From NCBI GenBank assembly GCA_020638455.1, contig JACKIK010000002.1:1-64000 (forward strand): a stretch of DNA of 64,000 bases. Direction: 5' to 3'. Below, piece by piece: positions 35,173 to 44,622 of this stretch. Below the pieces are notes generated by a model, which did no database searches, was not told the DNA's origin, and saw only the letters and a list, made by a program, of their open reading frames with translations. The translations under genes and the position numbers were made by a program. How positions within the stretch are numbered: the stretch's first letter is position 1; each line of letters begins with the position of its first letter. The stretch comes from Hyphomonas sp. (GTDB lineage: Bacteria; Pseudomonadota; Alphaproteobacteria; Caulobacterales; Hyphomonadaceae).

Positions 35173-37143
35173 ATGACACGTAGGGTCATTTCTGCAGGAG
35201 CGGCCATTCTTGGCATTATTCTGTCAGCTTGCGCGTCAACGCAGGCGACAAAGCACCAGAACCCTCAGGTTGTATCGGTCTGGCCGGATCGGTCGGCGTC
35301 AGCCGTGCTCGACCCGACCGTTGAAAGCCGAATTGACGTAATCCTCAGTTCGATGTCCCTCGAGCAGAAAATCGGCCAGATGACTCAGGCAGATATTCGC
35401 TACATCTCGCCGGATGAAGTCCGCCAGTACTATGTCGGCTCGATTCTGAATGGCGGCGGCGCCTGGCCGTCGATGAGGAAGGACGCGACTGTTGCGGACT
35501 GGGCCGAGCTGGCAGAGGCGTACTACGATGCATCGATGTCATCCGATGCGGCGTATCCGGTACCCGTGATCTGGGGAACTGATGCCGTTCACGGGCACAA
35601 CAACGTCGCATTCGCGACGATATTCCCGCACAATATTGGCCTTGGCGCGGCCGACGATCCGGACCTGACCTACCGTATCGGGCGCGCCACCGCCCGCGCG
35701 CTTCGTGCGACGGGAATCACCTGGGACTTCGCGCCCACACTAGCCGTTGCGCAGGATCGGCGCTGGGGGCGCTACTATGAAAGCTATTCCAGCGATCCGA
35801 CGATTGTCGCACGCAACGGTGCGGCCCTTGTACGTGGACTGCAGGGTCATCTCGATGAAGACGGCGACGTTCTGGCTACGGCAAAGCACTATCTCGGCGA
35901 TGGCGGTACCGACAACGGCAAGGACCAGGGAACGGCGACGGTATCCGTCAAGGATCTCGCGAAGGTGCACGGCGCGGGCTATCTGGCGAGTCTCGATGCG
36001 GGCGTCGCGACGGTGATGGGATCATACAGCAGTTGGACCGATGCCATCACTCATGAGGCCCACGGAAAGATGCATGGCAACCGTGAACTGTTGACCTCTG
36101 TCCTGAAGGAACGTCTGGGTTTCACGGGTGTTGTGGTATCGGACTGGAACGCTATCGAGCAGCTTCCAGGCTGCGCCCGAGACCGTTGCCCTCAGGCCGT
36201 GAACGCAGGCATAGACCTTTTCATGGTACCCGAAGACTGGAAGGCGTTCATTGCGAACACGCTGGATGATGTGCGAGAGGGGCGCATACCAGAAAGCCGG
36301 ATCGACGATGCGGTGCGACGCATTTTGCGTGTCAAGCTTGCTTCTGGCTTGTTCGATCATCCGCCGAAGGAAAGCCAGTACTTCGCTGATGCGTCGGCTG
36401 TTCGTGCCCCCGACCTTGCGCGCGAAGCGGTTCGCAAATCGGCAGTTCTGCTCAAGAACGACAGCCAATTGCTGCCGCTTCCCCGGTCCAGCCGTGTGCT
36501 TTTGGTGGGCGAAGCCGCCGATACCATGGCGATGCAGATGGGAGGCTGGACGCTCACCTGGCAAGGCGATGAGAATCCGAACTCCGATTTCAAAACCGGA
36601 GAGACGTTGCGGCAGGCGCTTCAGGCAGTGCTTGGCACAACCAGTATCACCTACTCGAAGGATGGTTCCGTCGATGATCCGTCCGGGTATGACGTGATCG
36701 TGGCGGTGCTGGGAGAGAATCCCTATGCGGAGTACAACGGCGATGTGGCTTTTCCGCAGCCGTTGTCTTACAGCGCTTCGCATCCCGCGGACGCAACGAT
36801 GCTGGCGAATTTAGCCGCAACGGGCTTGCCAGTCGTCACGGTGCTGTACTCCGGTCGTACATTGTATGCATCCGATCTGATCAATCGGTCTCAGGCTTTC
36901 GTCGCTGCATTCCTTCCCGGGAGCGAAGCCGGCGGGCTTGCAGACCTCATCGTGGCAGCGCCACCGGGCGAGGCTCAGTCTGATTTCACTGGTCATCTGC
37001 CATTTGCCTGGCCGGCCACGCCCTGCGCGACAAGTGACACCGACAGGGAAATGCTGTTTCGCAGAGGGTATGGACTTGCCTATGCGGAAGCCTCAGACAT
37101 CGGACCAGTCACAGAATCTGTGACCCCAGTCGCTTGCGATTGA
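35173..37143 (+). CDS. GH3 beta-glucosidase lipoprotein
   Basis: 656 residues. Lipoprotein signal with box ILSAC. The barrel starts SLEQKIGQMTQADI and has PVIWGTDAVHGHNNV, NGAALVRGLQGH, ATAKHYLGDGGT and the nucleophile Asp in VVVSDWNAIEQ. The alpha/beta sandwich follows from about 420 (AREAVRKSAVLLKND). It cleaves terminal beta-glucose units at the outer membrane or in the periplasm. The ATG at 35173 follows GGGGAG and gives the signal peptide; the upstream 65 codons of open frame contain the terminator. It is followed 30 bases later by the halogenase gene. Confidence 0.94.
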   Translation: MTRRVISAGAAILGIILSACASTQATKHQNPQVVSVWPDRSASAVLDPTVESRIDVILSSMSLEQKIGQMTQADIRYISPDEVRQYYVGSILNGGGAWPSMRKDATVADWAELAEAYYDASMSSDAAYPVPVIWGTDAVHGHNNVAFATIFPHNIGLGAADDPDLTYRIGRATARALRATGITWDFAPTLAVAQDRRWGRYYESYSSDPTIVARNGAALVRGLQGHLDEDGDVLATAKHYLGDGGTDNGKDQGTATVSVKDLAKVHGAGYLASLDAGVATVMGSYSSWTDAITHEAHGKMHGNRELLTSVLKERLGFTGVVVSDWNAIEQLPGCARDRCPQAVNAGIDLFMVPEDWKAFIANTLDDVREGRIPESRIDDAVRRILRVKLASGLFDHPPKESQYFADASAVRAPDLAREAVRKSAVLLKNDSQLLPLPRSSRVLLVGEAADTMAMQMGGWTLTWQGDENPNSDFKTGETLRQALQAVLGTTSITYSKDGSVDDPSGYDVIVAVLGENPYAEYNGDVAFPQPLSYSASHPADATMLANLAATGLPVVTVLYSGRTLYASDLINRSQAFVAAFLPGSEAGGLADLIVAAPPGEAQSDFTGHLPFAWPATPCATSDTDREMLFRRGYGLAYAEASDIGPVTESVTPVACD

Positions 37144-37173
37144 TCCGGACGTTGCGGACGGAAGGAGGGCACG

Positions 37174-38676
37174 GTGAAGCATTTGCGCAAGGTTCTGATT
37201 GTCGGAGGAGGGTCTGCTGGGTGGATGACGGCGGCACTGTTCGCGAAGCTGATGAATGATCTCTATGAGGTTACGTTGGTCGAGTCCGACGACATCGGAA
37301 CCATCGGCGTCGGCGAAGCGACAATTCCGGCCATCAAGAAGTATAACGAGCTTCTTGGCATTTCGGAGAACGAGTTTCTTCAGAGAACGAACGGAACGTT
37401 CAAGCTCGGCATTCAGTTTAACGACTGGTCAAGCATCGGTTCCAGCTACATCCATGGCTTCGGTGTAATCGGGCAGGATCTGGGCTGGCTGCGTTGCCAC
37501 CAGTATTGGCTGAAGATGCGCGCGCAAGGCAAGGCTTCAGACTTTGCCAACTATTCAATCAACACAGCCGCCGCGCTTCGAAACAAGTTCATGCGCTGCG
37601 CGCCCGACATGAAAGAATCCCCACTCGGACATATCGCGCATGCCTTTCACTTCGACGCGGGACTTTACGCTCGCTACCTGCGCCAGTTTGCGGAAGAACG
37701 TGGCGTGAAACGATTTGAGGGAAAGGTCGTCAAGGTCACCCTCCGGCCAGAGGACGGGTTCGTAAGATCAGTTACATTGGCAAACGGTCAGATTTTCGAG
37801 GCGGACCTGTTCATCGACTGCTCCGGATTCCGCGGCTTGATCATCGAACAGGGGCTCGGCACCGGCTTTGACGACTGGAGTCACTGGCTGCCCTGCGACC
37901 GGGCGATTGCGGTCGGATGCGAACGATCGAAGAATTTCACTCCGTACACAAAATCCACTGCGCGCGCGGCTGGCTGGCAATGGCGCATTCCTCTCCAGCA
38001 CCGCACGGGCAATGGTCACGTTTACAGCAGCCAGCACATGGATGCCGAGGACGCCGAGCAGATTCTGCTCAGCTCGCTCGACGGCGAGCCGACGAGCAGT
38101 CCTCTCCAAATCCGATTCGAGGCAGGCAAGCGAAAGAAGGTGTGGAATCGCAACTGCGTCGCAATAGGCCTGTCGAGCGGCTTCCTTGAGCCACTGGAGT
38201 CGACAAGCCTTCATCTCATCCAGTCTGCCATCATTCGCTTGCTGCGATTCCTGCCGGACATGTCGTTCGACCCGGCGACCATCAATGAATTCAATCGCCA
38301 GACCGATTTTGAATATGAGCGAATTCGCGACTTCATTATTCTTCACTACAAACTGACGGAGCGTGAAGACACGCCATTCTGGCGCTATTGCAAGCATATG
38401 GATGTCCCTGCCACGCTGCAGCGCAAGATGGACCTGTTTTCTGCAAACGGCCGCATCTTCCGTGAAGACGACGAGCTTTTCTCTGAAGAAAGCTGGATAC
38501 AGGTCTTCATCGGCCAGGGGCTTATTCCTGCGGCCTACGACCCGATGGTAGATATTCAGTCAGAGGAGCAGATCGGCACGTTTCTTTCGAACATCGAATC
38601 GGTAATCGGAAAGTGCGTTGACGTGATGCCTTCGCATGACGAATTCGTGGCGAAGAATTGTCCCGCGTTTCAATGA
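37174..38676 (+). CDS. Flavin-dependent tryptophan-halogenase family protein
   Basis: 500 residues. FADH2-binding GGGSAGWM at the N-terminus; IGVGEATIP; catalytic lysine in NGTFKLGIQFNDW; the diagnostic WxWxIP as WQWRIP; and FLEPLEST near the flavin/halide site. All known halogenase residues that I can place are present, so it could be active. The GTG start follows GGAGGG. It sits between the GH3 and GH30 genes in one transcription unit. Similar proteins occur next to TonB receptors in Caulobacterales and Xanthomonadales, where the true substrate is unknown; the characterised relative BrvH can brominate indoles. Confidence 0.9.
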   Translation: MKHLRKVLIVGGGSAGWMTAALFAKLMNDLYEVTLVESDDIGTIGVGEATIPAIKKYNELLGISENEFLQRTNGTFKLGIQFNDWSSIGSSYIHGFGVIGQDLGWLRCHQYWLKMRAQGKASDFANYSINTAAALRNKFMRCAPDMKESPLGHIAHAFHFDAGLYARYLRQFAEERGVKRFEGKVVKVTLRPEDGFVRSVTLANGQIFEADLFIDCSGFRGLIIEQGLGTGFDDWSHWLPCDRAIAVGCERSKNFTPYTKSTARAAGWQWRIPLQHRTGNGHVYSSQHMDAEDAEQILLSSLDGEPTSSPLQIRFEAGKRKKVWNRNCVAIGLSSGFLEPLESTSLHLIQSAIIRLLRFLPDMSFDPATINEFNRQTDFEYERIRDFIILHYKLTEREDTPFWRYCKHMDVPATLQRKMDLFSANGRIFREDDELFSEESWIQVFIGQGLIPAAYDPMVDIQSEEQIGTFLSNIESVIGKCVDVMPSHDEFVAKNCPAFQ

Positions 38677-38718
38677 AGGTTGCGTGTTCGTCTGACGGGA
38701 GCATCTGAGAACAACGGG

Positions 38719-40215
38719 ATGGAAACTAGGAGCGGACGCTTGAGTCATTCCATGTTCCGAGCCGTCGCGGGCCGACTGCTTTTTGCTAGCGTAGCGCTTG
38801 TCATCCTTTCCGGGTGCCAGGGAACAACAACGCAATCGGCGTCCCCGGCGCAGCCCAGTTCATCCAAAAGGCTAGTGGGGCTCTGGATGACCACACCAGA
38901 CGGCAAGCATCGGCTCGACTTAATATCTCCTGACGAAATTCCGGCAACGGGCGACTATCAGGTCCATGTGTCGATCGATACCGGGGTGCGGTACCAGAAG
39001 ATGATCGGCATGGGTGCGGCGATCACGGATGCATCTGCAGACTTGTTGCAGCATACGCTTCCGGCAACTGAAAGATCTGACCTGATCCGGGAGCTGTTTG
39101 ATCCGGATGCAGGTCTCGGCCTGTCGTTCACACGTGTGGTGATCGGGGCATCAGACTTCTCTACCCGCCATTATAGCCTTGATGACTCTCCGGGAAATGA
39201 GCCGGATCCGAATCTGTCCCACTTCTCGATCGGCCCTCTCAAAGAGACTGTGATCCCTACATTGCAGGCAGCGCGACAAGCAAATCCTTCCCTCGTGGTA
39301 ATGGCATCGCCTTGGAGTCCGCCGGCATGGATGAAGACCAGCAAGTCGCTCATTACGGGCCGATTGCTGCGAAGCGCCTACCAACCCTTTGCAGACTACC
39401 TGGTAAAGACGGTACGGGAGTTTGGAGAGAATGGAATTCCTGTCGACTATATCAGCCTTCAGAACGAACCCGATTTTGAGCCCGCGGATTATCCGGGCAT
39501 GCGCCTGCCGGCGCGCGAACGCGCAGAGCTCATATCCGATTTTGTGGGGCCGGCTTTTGCCGCTTCAGGGCTCGATGTCCAGATTCTGGAATGGGATCAC
39601 AACTGGGATCAGCCTCAGCAGCCGCTCGACGTATTGTCCGATGCTGAAGCAGCAGCCTTCGTTAGTGGGGTTGCGTGGCACTGCTATGCTGGTGACGTCG
39701 CCGCTCAGGATATGGTCCGCCGACGCCATCCGGATAAGGATGTTTTCTTTACGGAATGCTCCGGTGGCGAGTGGTCATCGGAATGGCCGGATGCGTGGTC
39801 GTGGACGATGGAGAACCTCATCATTGGTGCGACGCAAAACTGGGCGCGTGGCGTGCTGCTCTGGAACATTGCCCTTGATGAGGATTACGGGCCACACCTT
39901 GGCGGGTGCGGGAATTGCCGCGGTGTTGTTACAGTCAGCAGAGAGACAGGGAAGGTAACGAGAAATCAGGAATACTACGCGCTTGCGCACTATAGTCGCT
40001 TTGTTGATCCCGGCGCATACCGGATTGAGGCGATCTCATCCTCCGCCACGGTGAAAGTAGTAGCCTTCCAGAATCCGAACGGAGAAATCGTGCTGATCGC
40101 GTTCAATTCGGGCGATGGAAGTGTGGATCTGAAGGTCGATGTTTCTGACACTCCAGGCTCCATCAAAGTTTTGTCGCGCTCTGCGATCACGGCTGTCTGG
40201 GCGATAGCAGGCTGA
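38719..40215 (+). CDS. GH30 glycoside hydrolase lipoprotein (glucosylceramidase/beta-1,6-glucanase type)
   Basis: 498 residues. Signal with lipobox LSGC. GH30 features: QKMIGMGAAITDASA, ASPWSPPAWMKT, acid/base Glu in YISLQNEPDFEP, VAWHCYAG and nucleophile Glu in FFTECSGGEW; beta-sandwich at the end (GEIVLIAFNSGD). Such enzymes cut beta-1,6-glucan or glucosylceramide. With GH3 this suggests use of a beta-glucan such as a beta-1,6-branched laminarin. Start uncertain: ATG 38719 has no ribosome site, while TTG 38740 follows AGGAG by seven bases and gives a cleaner signal peptide. Confidence 0.92.
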   Translation: METRSGRLSHSMFRAVAGRLLFASVALVILSGCQGTTTQSASPAQPSSSKRLVGLWMTTPDGKHRLDLISPDEIPATGDYQVHVSIDTGVRYQKMIGMGAAITDASADLLQHTLPATERSDLIRELFDPDAGLGLSFTRVVIGASDFSTRHYSLDDSPGNEPDPNLSHFSIGPLKETVIPTLQAARQANPSLVVMASPWSPPAWMKTSKSLITGRLLRSAYQPFADYLVKTVREFGENGIPVDYISLQNEPDFEPADYPGMRLPARERAELISDFVGPAFAASGLDVQILEWDHNWDQPQQPLDVLSDAEAAAFVSGVAWHCYAGDVAAQDMVRRRHPDKDVFFTECSGGEWSSEWPDAWSWTMENLIIGATQNWARGVLLWNIALDEDYGPHLGGCGNCRGVVTVSRETGKVTRNQEYYALAHYSRFVDPGAYRIEAISSSATVKVVAFQNPNGEIVLIAFNSGDGSVDLKVDVSDTPGSIKVLSRSAITAVWAIAG

Positions 40216-40395
40216 GGTATCGGCTTCTTGTTGAGGACAGTGGCAAGCGAACTGAGACTGCAAGACTAGTGTGCCTTGTGGCCGTCGTCATGGCGCCTGA
40301 TTTCTGCCATTGGCAAAATCGCCGTACTGCAGCTCAAATTGGCAAGCGCAACAGCCCCACTATCTCTACGCGCCGTCAGTTGCGATACTGACTCT

Positions 40396-41073
40396 ATGCA
40401 AGCGCTCGAGTCAGACAGTCCGCTCATCGTCTATATCGACATCAAGAGCCCCTACGCGTTCGTGGCGGTCGCTCCCACGCTCAGGCTTGAATCCGAGTTG
40501 GGTCTGGCTTTCGACTGGCGTCCATTGACATTGGATATTCCGAGCTATCTCGGATCGGCCCGCAAGAAGGCCGGCAAGGTGGTCGAAGCCCAGCGCAGTC
40601 CCGCGCAGTGGAATGCCGTGCGCTACGCCTATCGTGACGCCCGCCGCTATGCCGAGATGCAGGGGCATATTCTGAAAGGCACCGAAAAGATCTGGGACAC
40701 GCGGCGGATCAATACGGCGATCCTTTGGGTCAACGCGACAGCGCGGGACCGGCTGCCGGCATTCCTGAATCACGTCTATCCCGCCTTCTGGCGGCGCGAA
40801 CTGGACGTGGAAGACATGAGTGTCGTGGAATCCTGTCTGCAAGCCGCCGGAGCGCCTGTTAAGGGCTTCGCTGAGTATTGCGAGACCGAAGGCCGGCAGG
40901 CCCATGACGACCTGCAGGCCCAGCTGCACCCCGCCGGGATCTACGGTGTTCCGACATATGTTTTCGATGGGGAGATACTCTTCGGACGGGAGCACCTGCC
41001 TTATGTGCGTTGGCATCTGACCGGCCGCAACGGGCCCGCGCCGGATATTGCGTACGAGGTATTCGAATGCTGA
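40396..41073 (+). CDS. 2-hydroxychromene-2-carboxylate isomerase/DsbA-like protein (copy 1)
   Basis: 225 residues of thioredoxin-like DsbA/GST-kappa type. IDIKSPYAFVAVAP at the N-terminus holds the active Ser of HCCA isomerases, and GIYGVPTYVFDGEILFGREH is the conserved cis-Pro end. These enzymes use glutathione as cofactor on aromatic or other substrates in the cytoplasm. ATG 40396; the frame extends upstream without a ribosome site. It overlaps the next gene by seven bases. The partner is a homologous shorter protein. Confidence 0.82.
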   Translation: MQALESDSPLIVYIDIKSPYAFVAVAPTLRLESELGLAFDWRPLTLDIPSYLGSARKKAGKVVEAQRSPAQWNAVRYAYRDARRYAEMQGHILKGTEKIWDTRRINTAILWVNATARDRLPAFLNHVYPAFWRRELDVEDMSVVESCLQAAGAPVKGFAEYCETEGRQAHDDLQAQLHPAGIYGVPTYVFDGEILFGREHLPYVRWHLTGRNGPAPDIAYEVFEC

Positions 41074-41645
41074 GCCTCTTCATCGATTTCAAATGCCCGG
41101 CCTCATATCTGGCGTTCGATCCAACGGTCGCCCTCGCGTCGCATTTGGGGACCCGGGTCGACTGGCATGCCTTCCGTAGCCGACAGGACCGGCTTCCGGC
41201 CGAGCGGACTGACGAAACCCGGGGCGAGACACACCGGCGTGTGCGCGCGGGCCAGCGACGCGCGACCCATCTGAAATATGCTGGCTTGCGCGGTGTGGAG
41301 ATGGTGTTCCGTGACGATCCCGGCGAGAGCGACGTGGCCCTCAGTGCTCTGGATTGTCGGCTGGCCGATCCTCTCTCTTTCGTCTGGCACGCTTTCCGGG
41401 CGTATTGGGTGGAGGGGGCCGATCTGAATGATGCGCCAACGGTCCTGTCGCTACTGGAGAAGACCGGGAATCCGGTTCGACGGATCGAACTTGAAACGGC
41501 CGTGGCGTCGTTTGATGCGCGCCAAACACAGTTGGAAGAGGACGGGATCTTCATCACGCCGACCTATCGGCTTGCCGACCAGATGTTTGTCGGCCGGGAG
41601 CATTTGCCGCTGATTGAGCGGATCATGCAAAAGGCGGTGGGCTGA
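41067..41645 (+). CDS. DsbA/HCCA-isomerase-like thioredoxin-fold protein (copy 2)
   Basis: 192 residues. FIDFKCPASYLAFDP replaces the SPY motif of copy 1 with CPAS, and GIFITPTYRLADQMFVGREH corresponds to its cis-Pro end. It is a diverged paralogue, overlapping copy 1 by seven bases, so the two may form a heterodimer. The CPAS Cys could act as a thiol centre; not tested by anything in the sequence. Confidence 0.78.
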   Translation: MLSLFIDFKCPASYLAFDPTVALASHLGTRVDWHAFRSRQDRLPAERTDETRGETHRRVRAGQRRATHLKYAGLRGVEMVFRDDPGESDVALSALDCRLADPLSFVWHAFRAYWVEGADLNDAPTVLSLLEKTGNPVRRIELETAVASFDARQTQLEEDGIFITPTYRLADQMFVGREHLPLIERIMQKAVG

Positions 41646-41767
41646 GAGGCTCTGCGCGGACGGAATTCCCAAGGAGTCGGGCCTGAGACGGCAAGCCGAT
41701 CAGTTCGCCGCCGCAACTCGAGAACCGATTTTTGCGCGGAGTGCGGGCCTCGCCTTCTTGCTGTCAG

Positions 41768-42736
41768 TCAGCGTGCGACGCGGAAGCCAACATGCGACGT
41801 TCCAAAGGCAAGATCCTGTGCCTGGCGTGACGCGGCTCGAAAGCGCCGGCAATAGTTCGGGGCGCACAGGTAGGATCCCCCCTTGATGACGCCAACAGGA
41901 ACGCCGGGCTGTCTGGGATCCAGGCCTTGGGCGCCCGCGCGCTCACGATCATGCCGGGAATGCGAAGGCGCATAGGGGGTGCTGGTCCATTCCCAGACAT
42001 TCCCGATCATGTCATACAATCCGAGGCGGTTTGCAGGATACTGTGCAACCGGGGCGATGCCCTCATAACCATCCTTGCCTGTATCAATCACCGGGAACAG
42101 GCCTTGCCAGGTGTTCGCTTTCGCAGAAAGTTCCGCACGTTCAGCTTCCTTCAGAGACATCGTGATGTTGCCCCCGGCGCCGCGCGCCGCAAATTCCCAT
42201 TCTTCTTCGGTGGGAAGCCGGCCGCCAGCCCACTCGGCATAGGCCTCGGCATCGTCCCGTGTCACGTGGACAACGGGCCAGTCGGGCTCCGCGGAGCTTT
42301 GAGGCCCCGTTGGATGGCGCCAGTCGGCGCCGTCGACAAGTTGCCACCAGCTGAGTTCGGCAATCGGCCCGCCGGACGGAGGTCTGAACACCGCCGACGC
42401 CGGCGGAATGGCGATACCCGGGCTCCCGGGTTCGTCGGCGCGCCAGCCCCGTTCAGCGCGGGTGACGTAGCCAGTTGCCTCTACGAACTGTTCAAATTGC
42501 CGGTTGGTGACTTCCGTACGGCTCAATTCGAACTGAGCGATGCATATCTCATGCGCAGACCCTTCCTCCGGATACGAATTTTCGTCACCCATTTCGAAAC
42601 AACCGCCAGGTACGGAAACCCAGGACAGGCGTTCACTCTCGGTGTCGGCAGGTCGTGATGCGGCCGGCGCACAGAACGCGATCAGCGCGAACAGGGTCGC
42701 CGCCGCGCCGTGCCGGCGCCTGCGAAAACAGTTCAT
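41768..42736 (-). CDS. Formylglycine-generating enzyme (sulfatase maturase), exported
   Basis: 322 residues, FGE-sulfatase domain throughout. WVSVPGGCFEMGD, VVHVTRDDAEAYAEWAGG, RLPTEEEWEFAARG, GNVWEWTSTPY and KGGSYLCAPNYCRRFRAASR are family-defining. The two cysteines in LCAPNYC match the copper-binding catalytic pair of true FGE, so it should convert the sulfatase Cys to formylglycine with oxygen. The N-terminus (RRRRHG then a hydrophobic run to APAAS) looks like a signal peptide, unlike cytoplasmic bacterial FGEs. ATGA overlap with the GST-like gene upstream. Confidence 0.87.
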   Translation of the reverse strand: MNCFRRRRHGAAATLFALIAFCAPAASRPADTESERLSWVSVPGGCFEMGDENSYPEEGSAHEICIAQFELSRTEVTNRQFEQFVEATGYVTRAERGWRADEPGSPGIAIPPASAVFRPPSGGPIAELSWWQLVDGADWRHPTGPQSSAEPDWPVVHVTRDDAEAYAEWAGGRLPTEEEWEFAARGAGGNITMSLKEAERAELSAKANTWQGLFPVIDTGKDGYEGIAPVAQYPANRLGLYDMIGNVWEWTSTPYAPSHSRHDRERAGAQGLDPRQPGVPVGVIKGGSYLCAPNYCRRFRAASRQAQDLAFGTSHVGFRVAR

Positions 42737-43758
42737 GGGCAGAGTCCAGAGCAACCTGCTTTGGCGAGTACTTTCTCAACTTCTCTCCTCGTCCCTTCGG
42801 GCAGGCTTGTCACGTTATTGCGTAGGGACGCCAGGCACTTGACCTGATACGGAAAAGTCGGTTGCGTCCACGCGCGCCCGTCGATTTCGGTCGAGACATC
42901 TTTGTCGCCACGCGCCGCAGCGGCGGCATTTGCCAGCAGGAAGGGAACGTAGACGCGTCCGATTTCACAGAGCAGTGGAGCAAGGGCGGCGCGCGCCTCT
43001 TCGGGGGAGAACCAGTCGGCTTTATCGGGTTTCAGGCCCGACAGGTCTTCGACCAGGTCCACCCAGGCACGTATGCGCGGATGGTCGCGTGACATGATCG
43101 CTGCCGAAGTTGGCTCGACGACGCCGAGCTGTGTCAGCTGGCCGTAGATCGCAAAGTCGGCGGCGCTGGGTCGTGCGCCAAGCACATAGCCGCGGAGCTG
43201 CAGGAGCTCATCGAGTATGTCGAGGAACCGGACATAGCTGTCCTCGATCGTTTGAGCGGTCACGTCGTTCGACCCGACGACGTAGAGCCGCTCGAACTGC
43301 GCCGCCGTGATCTGGTCCGCAAACGCATCTGCTTCCGCACGGGAAGACATGTTCACGCTCCAGTATGCGATCATCGGGCCTGCATTGGCGCGGTCTGGAG
43401 CATGATACCAGCGATAATGGAACATCGGCTTGGTCAGCCATTCGTCGGCATAGTCCTCGATCAGGTCGCAGTAGAAACGAAGTTCCGGGTCATCCGGCAG
43501 GGCGGCGCGTCCGGCATAGTCGTTCTCGAGGCGCCGGATGATCGGTGTCGAATCGACGGCCGGTGTGAGACTTCCGTCCGCTTCCGGAAAGAAGACGGTG
43601 GGGAGCAGCTTGACCTTTGGTCGGGGATAGCCTTCCGGCGGTACGCGGTATCCGGCCCAAATCACGCTGTAGGGGATTTGCCGGTAGCGCAGAAGCGCCA
43701 GCATCTTGCGTGTGTAGGGCGATCCCGGTACGCCCATGAGTTCCAAACGGTCTGCCAT
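42733..43758 (-). CDS. Glutathione S-transferase-like protein (long form)
   Basis: 341 residues, longer than the usual 200-230. The thioredoxin-like N-terminal half has GVPGSPYTRKMLALLRYR and DSTPIIRRLENDY (glutathione-gamma-glutamyl site), then a helical half with SAADFAIYGQLTQLG. The C-terminal 110 residues (QPTFPYQVKCLASLRNNV) are shared with the second GST-like gene at 46374-47471, so both belong to one extended subfamily. It starts after GGAAGG and overlaps the FGE gene by four bases. The substrate is unknown. Confidence 0.82.
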   Translation of the reverse strand: MADRLELMGVPGSPYTRKMLALLRYRQIPYSVIWAGYRVPPEGYPRPKVKLLPTVFFPEADGSLTPAVDSTPIIRRLENDYAGRAALPDDPELRFYCDLIEDYADEWLTKPMFHYRWYHAPDRANAGPMIAYWSVNMSSRAEADAFADQITAAQFERLYVVGSNDVTAQTIEDSYVRFLDILDELLQLRGYVLGARPSAADFAIYGQLTQLGVVEPTSAAIMSRDHPRIRAWVDLVEDLSGLKPDKADWFSPEEARAALAPLLCEIGRVYVPFLLANAAAAARGDKDVSTEIDGRAWTQPTFPYQVKCLASLRNNVTSLPEGTRREVEKVLAKAGCSGLCP

Positions 43759-43795
43759 TTCTTTTCCTTCCACGGAACATTCGCGCACATCGGCG

Positions 43796-44578
43796 CTATT
43801 GGCCGACTTCCTGCATCTGGCGGATCTGCTTCAGAAGGACCTTCTTGGGCAGGAACGGCATGATGCGTGTCGCAAAGCGCTGGCCGGGCGACAGGCCCGT
43901 TATCACGTCCAGCGTGCCGTTCAGCATGCCCGCATAGCCCGCTTCGGCGACCTTCCGGGGCGGCACCGCCTTGTCGAACAGGGACGTGGCATCCATGCCG
44001 GAGGTTGCCGCAAATCCAGTGTCGGTCGCACCCGGCATCAGGGCGGTCACGGTGACGCCGGTGCCGCGCAGCTCTTCGGCGAGCGCATTGCTGAAGTAGG
44101 TCACATAGGCCTTGGTAGCATAATAAACAGCCTGCAGCGGGCCGGGCATCAGGGCCGCGGTGGACGAGACGTTGAGGATCTTTCCGGACTTGAGTGCCAC
44201 CATGTCCGGCAGGAACAGGCGCGTCAGCGCGGACAGGGCGACGATGTTGACCTGGATCATCGAACGGTCGTCGGCCCAGTCGCGTTCATGGAACCTGCCG
44301 CGCCCCCCGAAGCCCGCATTGTTGATCAGGATGTCGATCCGGGTGCCGCTGGCTCGAAGCTGATTGAAGATGCGCTGAGGCGCGCCTTCATCGTTCAGGT
44401 CCTCCGCGATAATCTCGACAGGAACTTCGTGGTTCGCCTGAAGCTCGTTCTTCAGTTGCTCCAGCCGGTCCTTCCGGCGGGCAACCAGAACAAGGCCGCC
44501 GCCATGTTCGGCGTGGATGCGGGCAAGCTCGGCCCCGATCCCACTCGATGCTCCGGTTATCAGTGCAGTCTGAGTCAT
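43796..44578 (-). CDS. Short-chain dehydrogenase/reductase
   Basis: 260 residues, classical SDR. TALITGASSGIGAELAR is the NADP-binding motif, INNAGFGGRG, VSSTAALMPGP (Ser), and YYATKAY (Tyr/Lys). The basic ARRKDRLEQ after strand 2 favours NADP. It lies between the GST-like and sulfatase genes in the same direction. The ketone or alcohol substrate is not readable. Confidence 0.9.
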   Translation of the reverse strand: MTQTALITGASSGIGAELARIHAEHGGGLVLVARRKDRLEQLKNELQANHEVPVEIIAEDLNDEGAPQRIFNQLRASGTRIDILINNAGFGGRGRFHERDWADDRSMIQVNIVALSALTRLFLPDMVALKSGKILNVSSTAALMPGPLQAVYYATKAYVTYFSNALAEELRGTGVTVTALMPGATDTGFAATSGMDATSLFDKAVPPRKVAEAGYAGMLNGTLDVITGLSPGQRFATRIMPFLPKKVLLKQIRQMQEVGQ

Positions 44579-44622
44579 ATGTTACCTCCCTGAGTATGTG
44601 ATCCCACTGCGGGCCTGCCTGT

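Noticed and set aside
38680..38720. TTCGTCTGACGG near the GH30 start as another IS6 end
   Set aside because: Only about ten bases match; the upstream part of the end is absent.
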